From: Mycolicibacterium lacusdiani
GTDB lineage: Bacteria > Actinomycetota > Actinomycetes > Mycobacteriales > Mycobacteriaceae
Length of the DNA stretch: 64,000 nt
NCBI RefSeq assembly: GCF_021916785.1
Contig: NZ_JAKCFC010000002.1
Location: 558,001 to 622,000 of the forward strand
Direction: 5' to 3'
The notes beneath the pieces are model-generated. The model was not told the DNA's origin and ran no database searches. It was given only the letters and a program-made list of their open reading frames with translations. Each line of letters begins with the position of its first letter. Position 1 is the stretch's first letter. The position numbers and the translations under genes are program-made. Shown here piece after piece: positions 17,838 through 28,402 of the stretch.

Positions 17838-20084
17838 TTATCCCGTGTCCGCCGACACCACGGACGTCACGCGGTGAATCGCGAACTCGCGGACCCGGCC
17901 GGCAGCCGGGTCGTAGGCCGTCAACTGCCCCCCGCGGACGTTGATCGGCGAGACGACGCGCTGGGTCGCGACCCCCGCGGGGTCGACGTAGCCGATCACG
18001 ACCGAGGTCTGCTGATGCGCCGCGGACTGCAGCTGCGCCATCGCCTCGGCGGGGTCGAGCCGCGATCCCGAGGCGTGTCCGCCGCCCATCTTGCGCAACA
18101 CCGCGACAATCGCGCCGAGGGTCTGCGCGTTGGGCGTGGACATCGGCCGGTAGCCGCGTCTGCGGACGGGCGCGGGCACCCTGGACCCGCGGGCGCTGAT
18201 GTCGACGATGGCACCCGACCAGTCCTCGGCCGCCGGCGCGAAGCCTCCTGCGCGCAACGCCGCGAGAACGTCGGCGATGGGCGCCGCTGAGATCGCGACC
18301 GTCGGCGCCAGGCTGCGCATCTCGACGTTCGCCAGCGCAGGTGCCGCGATGGCCTGGGCCAGCAGCGCCGGGTCCTCGCAACGGATGAACGACGACGCCA
18401 TGCCGACCCGGAGTTGCCCATGCCGCCGCGCCACGTCGTCGACGAGGTACGTCAGTCCCTGGGGGACCGGGGTCTTGGAATGGCGCTCGAACAGCGTGTG
18501 CAACTCACTCGCCGTGGCGCCGGTGTCCAGCGCCCGGCGGATCGTGGCCTCGCTGATCCGGTAGACCGTCGCTGCGCCCGCCGACTCGATGGTCGCGACC
18601 GCGGCGAGCCGCTCGGCGAGTTCGCGCTCCAGCGGACCCGGCACGATCACCGTGAGGTCGCCCTGCAGCAGGAAGTAGTCGATCGGCGCGGGCAGCACCT
18701 TCTCCATCGACGCGACGACGGCGGCTTCCTCCGCACCGTCGAGCAGGCGACGGATCGGCGTCGCGATCGCACCGCGCCCGACCATCCCCAACGTGTGCGC
18801 CTCGGTCAACAGCGCGCCGACGGGGGCGGGCTGCAGGCGCGTCGACCACCGCGGCCTGCGCCAGGCCATGGCCGCGGCGACGGAGTTCGCGTCCACCGCG
18901 GAGCCCGACGGCAGGTCGGCGATGGCCTGCAGGAGCAGCCTGCGGTCCAGCGGTGCCGCGGTCGAGTACAGCGAATCCGACAGTGCAGCATAGGGTTTGC
19001 CGTCGGGTCCGCGTTCGCCGATGAGGCTGGGCCTGGCCGCCAGGTCGAGCCACGCCGACGCCAGCGCGTACCACCGCGCTGCCGCCGGCGACTCGACGAA
19101 CCGGTCGGACGCCACGGTGGGCGCCCAGAACGGTCCCGCGCCGTCCTGCGGTTCGGGGTCCGGAATGCCCGAGGCGATCAGCCCGGCGGCGGCAGCCACC
19201 TCGAGGATGAGGCCGAGCCGGTGGTCGTCGATGCCCGTCGCCTTGGTGAGCCGTTTCACCTCGCGCACGCCGAGGCCGCCGTTGCGCAACTCGACGACCG
19301 GCGCGGCCGAGAGCGTCTCGAGGATGACCTCGACCTCGCGCAGCACGTCGATGGCGGCGCCCGCGGCAGCGGCGTCGACGTCGCCCACCTTCAGCTTGGC
19401 GACCGTCGGGTCGGGCGGCGCCAGACCGGTGGGACCGGGCTGCTGACCGCGCATGACCTGCCCGACCGTGCGCGGCAGGATCACGGTGTCGTCGTCGAGC
19501 TGCCGCAACAGCCCCGCAGCGAGCAGGCGCTGCACCGGGCGGTCGGGCGGCGTCCCCGGCGCAGCATCCCGCGTCCGCCCGACGGGCGAGCCCTCGACCA
19601 GGCGCTCGAGCAGTTCGCGCGCAGGGGTGTCCAGGCCGGTGAGGCGCTCCGCGATGGCAGCAGGGTCGGGTGCGGCCGTCTCCGCCGTCACCTGACCCGG
19701 GTACCAAGGCAGACCCGACGCCGCCTCGGCCGTCACCCGGAGGCTGGTGTCGCCCCAGACCAGCGCCCGGTCCCGCAGATCGTCGATCGCGGCACTGACC
19801 CGCTCGTCGTCACCGAACAGCGAGAGCAGCTTGGCCACCGGCACCGCGGAGGCGTCGGCGTGCAACAGCAGCAGGCCGTCGAGCACGGAAAGCCGCAGGT
19901 AGTCGAGGTCGTCGGTGGCAGCCTTCACCGACTGACGGGATTGCGCCCTGGCGGCGAGGGCCGCGATGGAGCCGGGCGGCGGCTGCGTGAGGTCGGGTCG
20001 CAACTGGAGCAGCCGGATCAGCTGCTCGTCGGGCAGGCCGGCCAACCAGGCGCCCAGCGGCATGGCGGGGTTGGGTTCGGTCAT
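17838..20084 (-). CDS. Helicase-associated (Helicase_C_3) protein, Rv0862c-like
   Basis: 748 residues from ATG 20084; a GTG at 20090 would add two. The N-terminus ([25 protein letters not shown]) and the C-terminal region ([34 protein letters not shown]) are the conserved parts of the XPB/Ssl2-like DNA-binding family. No Walker motif is seen, so it is not itself a motor. Its position directly upstream of ercc3 suggests it works with that helicase; this is inferred from conserved gene order. The middle is Ala-rich and weakly conserved. Confidence 0.88.
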   Translation of the reverse strand: MTEPNPAMPLGAWLAGLPDEQLIRLLQLRPDLTQPPPGSIAALAARAQSRQSVKAATDDLDYLRLSVLDGLLLLHADASAVPVAKLLSLFGDDERVSAAIDDLRDRALVWGDTSLRVTAEAASGLPWYPGQVTAETAAPDPAAIAERLTGLDTPARELLERLVEGSPVGRTRDAAPGTPPDRPVQRLLAAGLLRQLDDDTVILPRTVGQVMRGQQPGPTGLAPPDPTVAKLKVGDVDAAAAGAAIDVLREVEVILETLSAAPVVELRNGGLGVREVKRLTKATGIDDHRLGLILEVAAAAGLIASGIPDPEPQDGAGPFWAPTVASDRFVESPAAARWYALASAWLDLAARPSLIGERGPDGKPYAALSDSLYSTAAPLDRRLLLQAIADLPSGSAVDANSVAAAMAWRRPRWSTRLQPAPVGALLTEAHTLGMVGRGAIATPIRRLLDGAEEAAVVASMEKVLPAPIDYFLLQGDLTVIVPGPLERELAERLAAVATIESAGAATVYRISEATIRRALDTGATASELHTLFERHSKTPVPQGLTYLVDDVARRHGQLRVGMASSFIRCEDPALLAQAIAAPALANVEMRSLAPTVAISAAPIADVLAALRAGGFAPAAEDWSGAIVDISARGSRVPAPVRRRGYRPMSTPNAQTLGAIVAVLRKMGGGHASGSRLDPAEAMAQLQSAAHQQTSVVIGYVDPAGVATQRVVSPINVRGGQLTAYDPAAGRVREFAIHRVTSVVSADTG

Positions 20085-20149
20085 CGACACCCAGCGTAAG
20101 CCAGGTGACCGGTCTCGCCAGTCAACGCTTGGCCTGCCACAATGTCTGC

Positions 20150-20335
20150 GTGGCTGAGAAGAAGAAGAACCACTACGTCGACAATGGCTGGCCCGTCACC
20201 GAGGACGGTGACCACGCGGTCAGCGAACTCGCGGCAGACCGCACGGGTGCACTGTCCCCGTTCGGCGACGTCACGTTCCCGCTGCCGGCCACGGAACTGC
20301 CGTACACGCACCCGGTCACCGTCGTAAACAAGTAG
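20150..20335 (+). CDS. Small conserved mycobacterial protein, Rv0863-like
   Basis: 61 residues ([16 protein letters not shown]...). The GTG at 20150 is preferred over the upstream ATG at 20105 because conservation should begin at the lysine-rich start. The sequence CACAAT lies 6 bp before it, which could be a -10 element of a leaderless transcript. The gene ends 2 bp before moaC and is divergent from the Helicase_C_3 gene. No domain is recognised; the role is unknown. Confidence 0.7.
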   Translation: MAEKKKNHYVDNGWPVTEDGDHAVSELAADRTGALSPFGDVTFPLPATELPYTHPVTVVNK

Positions 20336-20337
20336 CC

Positions 20338-20811
20338 GTGACCGATCGGTTGTCGCACCTCGACGACGAGGGTGCGGCACACATGGTCGACGTCACGGCG
20401 AAAGACGCCACCAAGCGCACCGCGGTCGCGACGGGCACGCTCCGGACGCGTCCCGACGTGGTGGACCTCATCGCCTCCAAGGGGCTGCCCAAGGGCGACG
20501 CGCTGGCGACCGCGCGCGTCGCGGGCATCCTCGCGGCCAAGCGGACCAGTGACCTCATCCCGCTGTGCCATCAACTGGCGCTTACCGGCGTGGACGTCGA
20601 ATTCGCCATCGGCACAACGGCTGTCGACATCACGGCGACCGTGCGCACCACCGACCGCACCGGCGTCGAGATGGAGGCGCTCACGGCCGTCAGCGTGGCG
20701 GCGCTGACGCTCTACGACATGCTCAAGGCCGTCGATCCGGCGGCCACCATCGACGGCATCGCCGTGGTGCGCAAGGACGGCGGCAAGACGGGGACGTGGG
20801 AGCGGACGTGA
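20338..20811 (+). CDS. moaC: Cyclic pyranopterin monophosphate synthase MoaC
   Basis: 157 residues. Motifs typical of MoaC are present: [18 protein letters not shown] near the start, [15 protein letters not shown] (zinc-independent active-site region), [24 protein letters not shown] and KDGGKTG at the C-terminus. It acts with MoaA to convert GTP to cyclic pyranopterin monophosphate, the first molybdenum-cofactor precursor. The GTG start lies 2 bp after the Rv0863-like gene, and its stop overlaps the mog start (GTGA). Corresponds to moaC2 in M. tuberculosis. Confidence 0.97.
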   Translation: MTDRLSHLDDEGAAHMVDVTAKDATKRTAVATGTLRTRPDVVDLIASKGLPKGDALATARVAGILAAKRTSDLIPLCHQLALTGVDVEFAIGTTAVDITATVRTTDRTGVEMEALTAVSVAALTLYDMLKAVDPAATIDGIAVVRKDGGKTGTWERT

Positions 20812-21311
20812 CGAGCGAGCCATCGGTTCGGTCGGGCAGAACCGCACGGGTGATCGTCGCCTCGACCCGTGCTGCGGCCGGGGTCTACTCCGACCGCAGC
20901 GGACCCGTCGTCGTCGAGTGGCTGACGGCCCGCGGGTTCGAGGTCCCCGAACCCGTCGTGGTGGCCGACGGCACCGACGTCAGCCGCGCTCTGCTCGCCG
21001 CCGTCGGCGAGCGCGTCGACGTGATCCTCACTTCGGGCGGCACAGGCATCTCGCCGACCGACGGCACGGCGGATGCGACGGCGGCGATCGTCGACTACGA
21101 GATTCCCGGACTCGCGGACGCGATCCGGCGGTCCGGCCTACCGCACGTACCGACCTCGGTGCTCTCCCGCGGCGTCTGCGGCGTCCGCGACGGCGTGCTG
21201 ATCGTCAACCTGCCCGGCTCGACGGGCGGAGTGAAGGACGGTCTCGGCGTCCTGGACGGTGTGCTCGACCATGCGCTGGATCAACTCGAGGGCGGAGACC
21301 ATCAACGATGA
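20808..21311 (+). CDS. mog: Molybdopterin adenylyltransferase Mog/MoaB-type
   Basis: 167 residues. The MoCF-biosynthesis fold is shown by [30 protein letters not shown] and the C-terminal [12 protein letters not shown]. The enzyme activates molybdopterin with AMP before molybdenum insertion. The GTG start overlaps the moaC stop by 4 bp, and the gene's stop overlaps the moaE start by 4 bp (ATGA), so moaC-mog-moaE is a tightly coupled operon. Confidence 0.95.
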   Translation: MTSEPSVRSGRTARVIVASTRAAAGVYSDRSGPVVVEWLTARGFEVPEPVVVADGTDVSRALLAAVGERVDVILTSGGTGISPTDGTADATAAIVDYEIPGLADAIRRSGLPHVPTSVLSRGVCGVRDGVLIVNLPGSTGGVKDGLGVLDGVLDHALDQLEGGDHQR

Positions 21312-21733
21312 CGTCGATCGTGCGCATCGCGCTCACCGAGGAACTGATCGATCTGACGGAGCACGAGGCGCTCGTCGCTCACCAGGCAGCAGGTGCGGTG
21401 GTCGGCTTCTCCGGCGTCGTACGCGACCACGACGGCGGCCGGGGTGTGACGCGGCTCGAGTACTCCGCGCATCCGACGGCGCTGGACGTGCTCACCGAGG
21501 TCGCCGAGGAGATCGCACGAACCGCCGACGGCGTGCGCGCCATCGCGGTGAGCCATCGCATCGGGACATTGCACATCGGCGACGCCGCCCTGGTGGCCGC
21601 CGTGGCGGCCGACCACCGCAGGGCTGCGTTCGAGACGTGCGCGTTGCTCGTCGACACCGTGAAGGCGCGGCTACCGGTGTGGAAGCACCAGTTCTTCGCC
21701 GACGGCTCCGAGGAGTGGGTCGGCTCGGCCTGA
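21308..21733 (+). CDS. moaE: Molybdopterin synthase large subunit MoaE
   Basis: 141 residues. MoaE features include [55 protein letters not shown] and the C-terminal [17 protein letters not shown], which includes the lysine that pairs with MoaD. It forms a heterotetramer with the MoaD encoded at 23518-23811 and puts the dithiolene sulfurs into precursor Z. The ATG at 21308 overlaps the mog stop. The gene converges on rpfA with a 21-bp gap. Confidence 0.96.
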   Translation: MTSIVRIALTEELIDLTEHEALVAHQAAGAVVGFSGVVRDHDGGRGVTRLEYSAHPTALDVLTEVAEEIARTADGVRAIAVSHRIGTLHIGDAALVAAVAADHRRAAFETCALLVDTVKARLPVWKHQFFADGSEEWVGSA

Positions 21734-21754
21734 CCTACGCGGCGCGCGCCTGCG

Positions 21755-23310
<1,556 letters not shown>

Positions 23311-23397
23311 CGTGATTTGGGTCGTGTGGCTTGGGTCAGACCGTAACGGCTGGCTCCGGTCCCGTCACTTCGCGCCGACCTCGGCGTTTCCGCCTCC

Positions 23398-23433
23398 AGC
23401 AAATATTATGAGGACCTTAAAGCCGCAGGCGAA
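23398..23433 (-). promoter_or_regulatory. Candidate rpfA promoter
   Basis: Minus-strand CATAAT at 23405-23410 is a good -10 element, in a small A/T-rich island that stands out in this GC-rich DNA. TTCGCC 17 bp upstream is only a weak -35. A start near 23398 would give a leader of about 300 bases holding the whole riboswitch. No gene is seen in the rest of the 23093-23517 interval. Confidence 0.4.
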
Positions 23434-23500
23434 GTTGACGTTTTCGCAGGAGCGGGTGTGGGTGACGACACGCCACCGCCAGTTCGTGACCATTCCGTGA

Positions 23501-23516
23501 TGTGATGTAAATCACC
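23501..23516. promoter_or_regulatory. CRP (Rv3676-type) binding site
   Basis: TGTGATGTAAATCACC matches TGTGA-N6-TCACA at 9 of 10 positions. It fits exactly between the moaD stop and the rpfA promoter region. The M. tuberculosis rpfA gene is a known CRP target, so cAMP-dependent control is likely here too. It sits about 100 bp upstream of the candidate start site. Confidence 0.75.
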
Positions 23517-23517
23517 G

Positions 23518-23811
23518 TCATCCGCCGGCGAACGGGGGTAACACGTCGACGGTCTGGTTTGTTGTCAACCGGATCGATCGATCGCGTACCGCCACGCCGT
23601 CGCAGAGAAACGAGCATCTCTCCAGCACCCGGGAGAGGTCCGCACCGCGCTCGCGCAGCCTCTCGAGAAGGCCGTCGATCGTCGTTTCCTCTGTGATCTC
23701 GACGATTTCGTCTTCGGTTCCCGCCGCCGCGCGTGCGGCCGCGAAGTAGCGAACGGTCACGCGGGCCGGCGCAACGCCGTCGACCCCGTCGGAGGGGGCC
23801 ACGTCAGCCAC
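23518..23811 (-). CDS. moaD: Molybdopterin synthase small subunit MoaD
   Basis: 97 residues with a ubiquitin-like fold: VTVRYFAAARAAAGTEDE, TTIDGLLERLRERG, and a C-terminal VLPPFAGG. The terminal Gly-Gly is the thiocarboxylate carrier needed for sulfur transfer to MoaE. The N-terminus is about 15 residues longer than most MoaD proteins. The GTG start overlaps the moaA stop by 8 bp, so moaA and moaD form one operon. Corresponds to moaD2. Confidence 0.93.
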   Translation of the reverse strand: MADVAPSDGVDGVAPARVTVRYFAAARAAAGTEDEIVEITEETTIDGLLERLRERGADLSRVLERCSFLCDGVAVRDRSIRLTTNQTVDVLPPFAGG

Positions 23812-24859
23812 CGATGGCGCTCATCGGCCGGGCAGGCTGGATGAAGTCGGGGTCGTTGATGCCGTGACCCGCCGGCTTGGCCCACATCGCGCCGCGCCAC
23901 GCCGCCTCGATCGCGTCGTCGTCGGCGCCCGAGCGCAGCAGCTTCCGCAGGTCGGTCTCGTCGGCCGAGAACAGGCAACTGCGCACCTGCCCGTCGGCGG
24001 TGAGTCGGGTGCGGTCGCATGCGGCGCAGAAGGCCTCGGACACCGATGCGATGACGCCCACGGTGGCCGGTCCGCCGTCGACCCGCCACAGCTGCGCAGG
24101 AGCCGAGCCACGGGGTGCCGAGTCTGGCTGCAGGTCGAAGTGGCGGCGCAGTGCGGCCAGGATCTGCTCGGCGCTCAGCGTCTCCTCGCGCCGCCAGTGC
24201 TGGTCGGCGTCGAGCGGCATCTGCTCGATGATGCGCAGCTGGTAGTCGTGGCCGAGGCAGAACCGCAGCAGCTCCACCGCATCGTCGAGCCCCGTCGCAG
24301 CGTCCAGGACGGCGTTCACCTTCACCGGGGTCAGTCCGGCGTCGGCCGCGGCGGCAAGGCCGTCGAGGACGTCGGAGAGGCGGTCGCGGCGGGTGATGTG
24401 CTCGAAGCGGTTCGGATCCACGGTGTCGAGGGAGACGTTGACCCGGTTCAGGCCGGCGTCCTTCAGCCGCTGGGCCCGGCGGGCGAGCGAGACGCCGTTG
24501 GTGGTCAACGCGATCTCGGGCCGCGGCGTCAGCGCTGCCGCTGCGGCGATCACGTCCTCGAGGTGCTTCGACAGCAGCGGCTCGCCGCCGGTGAACCGGA
24601 CGTTGGTGATGCCGAGCCGGGTGATGGCGATCTCGAGCAGCCGGGTCAGTTCGGCGGTGCTCAACAGTTCCTCGCCCGGCAGCCAGTTCAGGCCTTCGGC
24701 GGGCATGCAGTAGGTACAGCGCAGATTGCACCGGTCGGTCAGCGAGACGCGCAGGTCGGTCGCCGCGCGGCCATGGGTGTCGAGCAGCGGACCCTCGCTC
24801 GGCATGCCCGCGGGCACCGCCGCGCGGGGCATCGGAAGGCCCAGCGCGGTGACGGTCAT
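23804..24859 (-). CDS. moaA: GTP 3',8-cyclase MoaA (radical SAM)
   Basis: 351 residues. The N-terminal radical-SAM cluster ligands are C44-X3-C48-X2-C51 (DRCNLRCTYC), followed by FTGGEPLL. A second cluster motif near the C-terminus is FCAACDRTRL plus a later SCLF cysteine, and the protein ends in Gly-Gly (MSAIGG) as MoaA needs. It makes the precursor that MoaC converts. The ATG at 24859 overlaps the yccF stop by 4 bp; a much longer in-frame extension upstream runs through yccF and is not real. Confidence 0.96.
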   Translation of the reverse strand: MTVTALGLPMPRAAVPAGMPSEGPLLDTHGRAATDLRVSLTDRCNLRCTYCMPAEGLNWLPGEELLSTAELTRLLEIAITRLGITNVRFTGGEPLLSKHLEDVIAAAAALTPRPEIALTTNGVSLARRAQRLKDAGLNRVNVSLDTVDPNRFEHITRRDRLSDVLDGLAAAADAGLTPVKVNAVLDAATGLDDAVELLRFCLGHDYQLRIIEQMPLDADQHWRREETLSAEQILAALRRHFDLQPDSAPRGSAPAQLWRVDGGPATVGVIASVSEAFCAACDRTRLTADGQVRSCLFSADETDLRKLLRSGADDDAIEAAWRGAMWAKPAGHGINDPDFIQPARPMSAIGG

Positions 24860-25260
24860 TGCCGCACCCCGAACCGGGCCTGGGGGCCGTCGGCGGGAAC
24901 GATCTCCTTGCCGAGCGGTAGCAGCGAGACGGGAATGAGCTTCAGGTTGGCTATTGCCAAGGGGATTCCAATGATCGTGATCGCCATCGCGATGGCGGTC
25001 AGCACGTGGCCGATGGCCAGCCAGATTCCGGCGACGATGATCCAGATGACGTTGCCGATCATCGCGCCGGGCCTGGCACCGGGCTTGTCGACCACGGTGT
25101 AGCCGAACGGCCACAGCGCGTACACGCCGATCCGGAAGGCCGCGAAGCCGAACGGGATGGTCACGATGAGGATGAAGCAGATGATCCCGGCGAGGAAGTA
25201 ACCCAGGGCGAGCCACAGCCCGCCGAAGATCAACCAGATGACGTTCAGGATCAGGCGCAT
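24856..25260 (-). CDS. YccF domain membrane protein, Rv0870c-like
   Basis: 134 residues. Two YccF repeats are visible (VIWLIFGGLWLALGYFLAG and NVIWIIVAGIWLAIGHVL), each with the N-V-I-W-I/L motif and a following IPFG/IPLA segment. About four membrane helices are predicted. YccF proteins are inner-membrane proteins of unknown function. The gene is first in the yccF-moaA-moaD operon, overlapping moaA by an ATGA; co-transcription does not by itself show a molybdenum role. Confidence 0.9.
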   Translation of the reverse strand: MRLILNVIWLIFGGLWLALGYFLAGIICFILIVTIPFGFAAFRIGVYALWPFGYTVVDKPGARPGAMIGNVIWIIVAGIWLAIGHVLTAIAMAITIIGIPLAIANLKLIPVSLLPLGKEIVPADGPQARFGVRQ

Positions 25261-25414
25261 GTGACTCCTCCAGCGGTGGTTCCCAGGCTACCGGCCAAAG
25301 GGTTCGCTGGTCGGGGCGGTGTCCGAGTAGGATCGATACCAGTGGCGTCCTGCGCAGGCGGGACGCTTCAATTATGTGTTCGATGTCCAGCGATATGACG
25401 AGCGGGTGAGACGA

Positions 25415-25834
25415 GTGCCTACCGGCAAGGTGAAGTGGTACAGCGCCGAGAAGGGCTTCGGGTTCGTGTCCCAGGAGGACGGCGAGGACGTGTACGTCGG
25501 CTCGTCGGCCCTGCCCTCGGGTGTCGCGGAACTGAAGGCCGGCCAGAAGGTCGAGTTCGGCATCGCCGCCGGTCGTCGGGGTCCGCAGGCACTGAGTCTC
25601 AAGGTCATCGAGCCGCCGCCCAGCCTCGCCAAGACCCGTCGCGAGGCCGGTCGGGCCGAGCGCCCCGAGCACAAGCACACCCCCGACGAGCTGCACGGCA
25701 TGGTCGAGGACATGATCACGCTGCTCGAGGGTGCAGTGCAGCCCGAGCTGCGCAAGGGTCGCTACCCCGATCGCAAGATCGCCCGCCGGGTGTCCGAGGT
25801 CGTCAAGGCAGTCGCGCAGGAACTCGACGCCTGA
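25415..25834 (+). CDS. cspB: Cold-shock domain protein CspB
   Basis: 139 residues from GTG 25415 ([18 protein letters not shown]). The N-terminal 65 residues are a cold-shock domain with RNP1-like KGFGFV and an altered RNP2 (DVYVGSSAL instead of DVFVH). The C-terminal half ([43 protein letters not shown]) is a helical extension not found in short Csp proteins but present in the Rv0871 group. It probably binds RNA or single-stranded DNA. The long upstream reading to 25376 lacks conservation. It is divergent from yccF across a 154-bp gap. Confidence 0.9.
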   Translation: MPTGKVKWYSAEKGFGFVSQEDGEDVYVGSSALPSGVAELKAGQKVEFGIAAGRRGPQALSLKVIEPPPSLAKTRREAGRAERPEHKHTPDELHGMVEDMITLLEGAVQPELRKGRYPDRKIARRVSEVVKAVAQELDA

Positions 25835-25841
25835 GTCGGCC

Positions 25842-25903
25842 GCGCGAACGTCGACTTTCCGTCGCGTTCAGACACTTTGGACGACGAAAACTCCACGTTC
25901 GCG
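25842..25903. repeat. REP-like palindrome doublet, left of the DUF559 gene
   Basis: Left arm 25842-25864 and right arm 25882-25903 are inverted copies of one half-site, with about four mismatches. The half-site consensus over four copies (here and at 26787-26850) is CGCGAACGTSGASTTYTCGT. The right arm and the loop lie inside the 3' end of the DUF559 gene, whose stop is at 25868, so the element contributes the last codons. Confidence 0.7.
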
Positions 25904-26746
25904 TAGAGCTGCCAGTACTCGCTGCAGGATGACGGCCGGTCGGTGACGCAGCATCTCGCCGCTCACCCTGACGATGATCCAGTTCAGTGCGGCGAGTTCG
26001 GCGATGCGATCGATGTCCCTGCTTCGTTGGCGTGGGTCAGTCCAGTGGTGAGCGCCGTCGAACTCCACGGCCACCTCCGCCGCGGGCCAGCCCATGTCGA
26101 GGCGCGCGACGAAGCGTCCGGCCGGGTCGCGCACCTCGATCTGCGTCAAGGGCCGTGGGAGCCCCGCATTCACCAGCAGCAGTCGGGTGCGTGTCTCCTG
26201 CGGTGACTCAGCCCCCGCGTCGCTCAGTGCGAGGGCGCGGCGCAATTGGACCACGCCTCGCGCCCCGCGATGTCGTTCTGCGACGGCCTCGACGGCCTCG
26301 ACGCTCACCCCGGTCGCATGGCGCAGTGCGTCGAGTCTGATCACTGCGGTCTCGAGGCCCGGCGCCCGGCCGACGTCGAAGGCGGTGCGCGCGGGCGTCG
26401 TGACGGGCATCCCTCCGACGCGGCAGATCTCGCCCTCGTCGAGGGCGTCGCTGTGCAGGACTATCCCGCTCACCTTGTCGCGACCAGGTCGATTCAGTTC
26501 GGCGGGCAGGTCGGCATCGATCCATCGAGTGCCATGCAGAGCGGCTGCGGAGGTTCCCGCGATGACGGCCCGGCGTCGCGACCACAGCCATGCCGCGACG
26601 GCCTTGTCGACAGCGTCCAGCTCGGCGCCACGCGGCACGTAGACGTTGCGATGTATGGCGACGTAGGTGGTGCGGAGCTGGTGATTCGTCACCGAGCCCG
26701 TGGCGAGGGCCTCGGTGCCGACGAACGGCCACCGCAACGAGGTCAT
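25868..26746 (-). CDS. DUF559 / AbiEi-like domain protein
   Basis: 292 residues from ATG 26746; further ATGs at 26767 and upstream would add poorly conserved residues reaching the palindrome. The N-terminal third (GSVTNHQLRTTYVAIHRNVYVPRG, AVIAGTSAAALHGTRW) resembles the winged-helix start of AbiEi-type antitoxin proteins. The C-terminus (EVAVEFDGAHHWTDPRQRSRDIDRIAELAALNWIIVRV) has the E-x-D-G-x-x-H and D-x-x-R pattern of the DUF559 / Vsr-like nuclease fold. No partner toxin gene adjoins it. It is bracketed by related palindromes on both sides. Nuclease activity is inferred. Confidence 0.8.
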   Translation of the reverse strand: MTSLRWPFVGTEALATGSVTNHQLRTTYVAIHRNVYVPRGAELDAVDKAVAAWLWSRRRAVIAGTSAAALHGTRWIDADLPAELNRPGRDKVSGIVLHSDALDEGEICRVGGMPVTTPARTAFDVGRAPGLETAVIRLDALRHATGVSVEAVEAVAERHRGARGVVQLRRALALSDAGAESPQETRTRLLLVNAGLPRPLTQIEVRDPAGRFVARLDMGWPAAEVAVEFDGAHHWTDPRQRSRDIDRIAELAALNWIIVRVSGEMLRHRPAVILQRVLAALRERGVFVVQSV

Positions 26747-26786
26747 GACATTTGGACTCGTCGACATGCCCCATCGGTTCCACGGC

Positions 26787-26850
26787 GCGCGAACGTCGAC
26801 TTCTCGTGGACGCGACCAGGGATCTTCCACGAGAACTCGACGTTCGGCGC
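26787..26850. repeat. REP-like palindrome doublet, right of the DUF559 gene
   Basis: Arms 26787-26810 and 26826-26850 match as an inverted repeat of about 24 bp with one substitution and one indel, around a 15-bp loop. Both arms carry the half-site also seen at 25842-25903. It lies between the DUF559 start (26746) and the divergent gene start at 26877. Confidence 0.75.
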
Positions 26851-26876
26851 ACGACCGAAACGGGAAGACTGGCGTC

Positions 26877-27881
26877 GTGAGTTACGTGAACCCCAAGGGC
26901 GACTTCGACCGCGACACCGACTACATCACCACCAGGATCACCGCCGACGGCCGTGACGGGTATCCCGTCGAGCCGGGCCGCTACCGGTTGGTCGTCGCGC
27001 GGGCGTGCCCCTGGGCGAACCGATCCATCATCGTGCGCAGGCTGCTCGGCCTGGAAGACGTTCTCTCCATTGGCTTCTGCGGGCCGACGCACGACGAGCG
27101 CAGCTGGACGTTCGACCTCGACCCCGACGGCCTCGATCCAGTGCTGAAGATCCCGCGCCTGCAGGACGCCTACTTCAAGCGCGACCCCGAGTACCCGAAG
27201 GGCATCACCGTCCCCGCGATCGTCGACGTCCCGACCGGCGCGGTGGTCACCAACGACTTCCCGCAGATCACGCTCGACTTCTCCACCGAGTGGACCCAGT
27301 ACCACCGCGACGGCGCCCCGGACCTCTACCCCGAGAAGCACCGCGACGAGATCGACGAGGTGGCCCAGCGCATCTACACCGAGATCAACAACGGCGTGTA
27401 CCGCTGCGGCTTCGCCGGGTCACAGGGCGCCTACGACAAGGCCTACGACCGGCTGTTCACCGCGCTGGACTGGGTGTCCGAGCGGCTTGAGGATCAGCGG
27501 TACCTGGTCGGCGACACCATCACCGAGGCCGACGTCCGGCTGTTCACGACGCTCGCACGCTTCGACCCCGTCTACCACGGGCACTTCAAGTGCAACCGCA
27601 GCAAGCTCTCGGAGATGGCGGTGCTGTGGGCGTACGCCCGCGACCTGTTCCAGACGCCGGGGTTCGGCGACACCACGGACTTCGTGCAGATCAAGCAGCA
27701 CTACTACATGGTCCACACCGACATCAATCCGACCCGCGTCGTCCCGAAGGGGCCCGACCTGACGAACTGGCTGACCCCACACGGTCGGGAGCAGCTGGGC
27801 GGCAGGCCCTTCGGCGACGGCACGCCACCCGGAGAGACGCCAGAGGGCGAGCGGGTCCCCGAGGGACACGGCGCGGGTTAG
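26877..27881 (+). CDS. Glutathionyl-hydroquinone-reductase-like thiol transferase
   Basis: 334 residues. The N-terminal thioredoxin-like part has the signature ACPWANR with Cys44, as in the YqjG/ECM4 class (CPWAHR). Conserved blocks IGFCGPTHDERSWTF, TVPAIVD, IVTND-like VVTNDFPQI, LYP, INNGVYRCGFA and a helical C-terminal domain (EADVRLFTTLARFDPVYHGHFKCN) follow. That class reduces glutathionyl-hydroquinones. Mycobacteria use mycothiol, so the natural substrate is probably a mycothiol adduct (inference). The GTG start (VSYVNPKGDF) is preceded by GGAAGA. Confidence 0.9.
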   Translation: MSYVNPKGDFDRDTDYITTRITADGRDGYPVEPGRYRLVVARACPWANRSIIVRRLLGLEDVLSIGFCGPTHDERSWTFDLDPDGLDPVLKIPRLQDAYFKRDPEYPKGITVPAIVDVPTGAVVTNDFPQITLDFSTEWTQYHRDGAPDLYPEKHRDEIDEVAQRIYTEINNGVYRCGFAGSQGAYDKAYDRLFTALDWVSERLEDQRYLVGDTITEADVRLFTTLARFDPVYHGHFKCNRSKLSEMAVLWAYARDLFQTPGFGDTTDFVQIKQHYYMVHTDINPTRVVPKGPDLTNWLTPHGREQLGGRPFGDGTPPGETPEGERVPEGHGAG

Positions 27882-27891
27882 GCGCGGTCGG

Positions 27892-28392
27892 TCACGACCA
27901 GACGGTGCTGACCGACCACTCGGCGTGCGGCCACGGGAACTCGTTGCCCTCCTCGTCGCGCACCAGGGTCGGCAACATCACCGCGAAGCCGGTCAGCTTG
28001 CCGCGCCGAGGGTCGACCGTCGGGATGGTGGCGGCGAGCGCGGTGTCGGGCCGGAACTCCTCGACCGCCGCGGGCCCGCCATCCTCGAACGACCGCAGCA
28101 GCACCCACGGCGCCTCGGCGATCCGCGGCGGCACGGAGAGCTGGATCGTGTCGCGCGTGTTCACCCGCAGTTCTCCGCTCGCGCCGGACACGTCGCACTT
28201 GGTGATCTCGTAGACGTCGCAGAACCGGTAGGGCCCGACCCGCACCAGCTGGCCGGCGGTGAAGGCGCTGATCTCGGGGTGTGACGGCTCGACGTCGCGG
28301 CTCGTCCGCCAGACCAGGACGGCGGTCAGCGCCACCGACACCACGGTGACGAGGACGAGCGAGATGATGACGTTGCGTGCCGTGGCCTTCAC
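27892..28392 (-). CDS. DUF2771 exported/membrane protein, Rv0875c-like
   Basis: 166 residues. An N-terminal hydrophobic helix (VIISLVLVTVVSVALTAVLVW, about 8-28) serves as signal anchor; the rest is outside the membrane. Two cysteines in VGPYRFCDVYEITKCD may form a disulfide, followed by beta-rich DUF2771 sequence (IQLSVPPRIAEAPWVL). The function is unknown. It starts 10 bp after the MFS gene at 28403 on the same strand, which fits an operon. Confidence 0.88.
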   Translation of the reverse strand: MKATARNVIISLVLVTVVSVALTAVLVWRTSRDVEPSHPEISAFTAGQLVRVGPYRFCDVYEITKCDVSGASGELRVNTRDTIQLSVPPRIAEAPWVLLRSFEDGGPAAVEEFRPDTALAATIPTVDPRRGKLTGFAVMLPTLVRDEEGNEFPWPHAEWSVSTVWS

Positions 28393-28402
28393 GAGGTCCT
28401 TC

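Noticed and set aside
24860..25696. Extension of moaA upstream to give 630 residues
   Set aside because: It runs through yccF in another frame; the ATG at 24859 overlaps the yccF stop as ATGA and begins the normal MoaA N-terminus.
25868..26746. Type IV toxin-antitoxin pair
   Set aside because: The N-terminus resembles AbiEi, but no AbiEii-like nucleotidyltransferase toxin adjoins the gene; neighbours are cspB and a thiol transferase.
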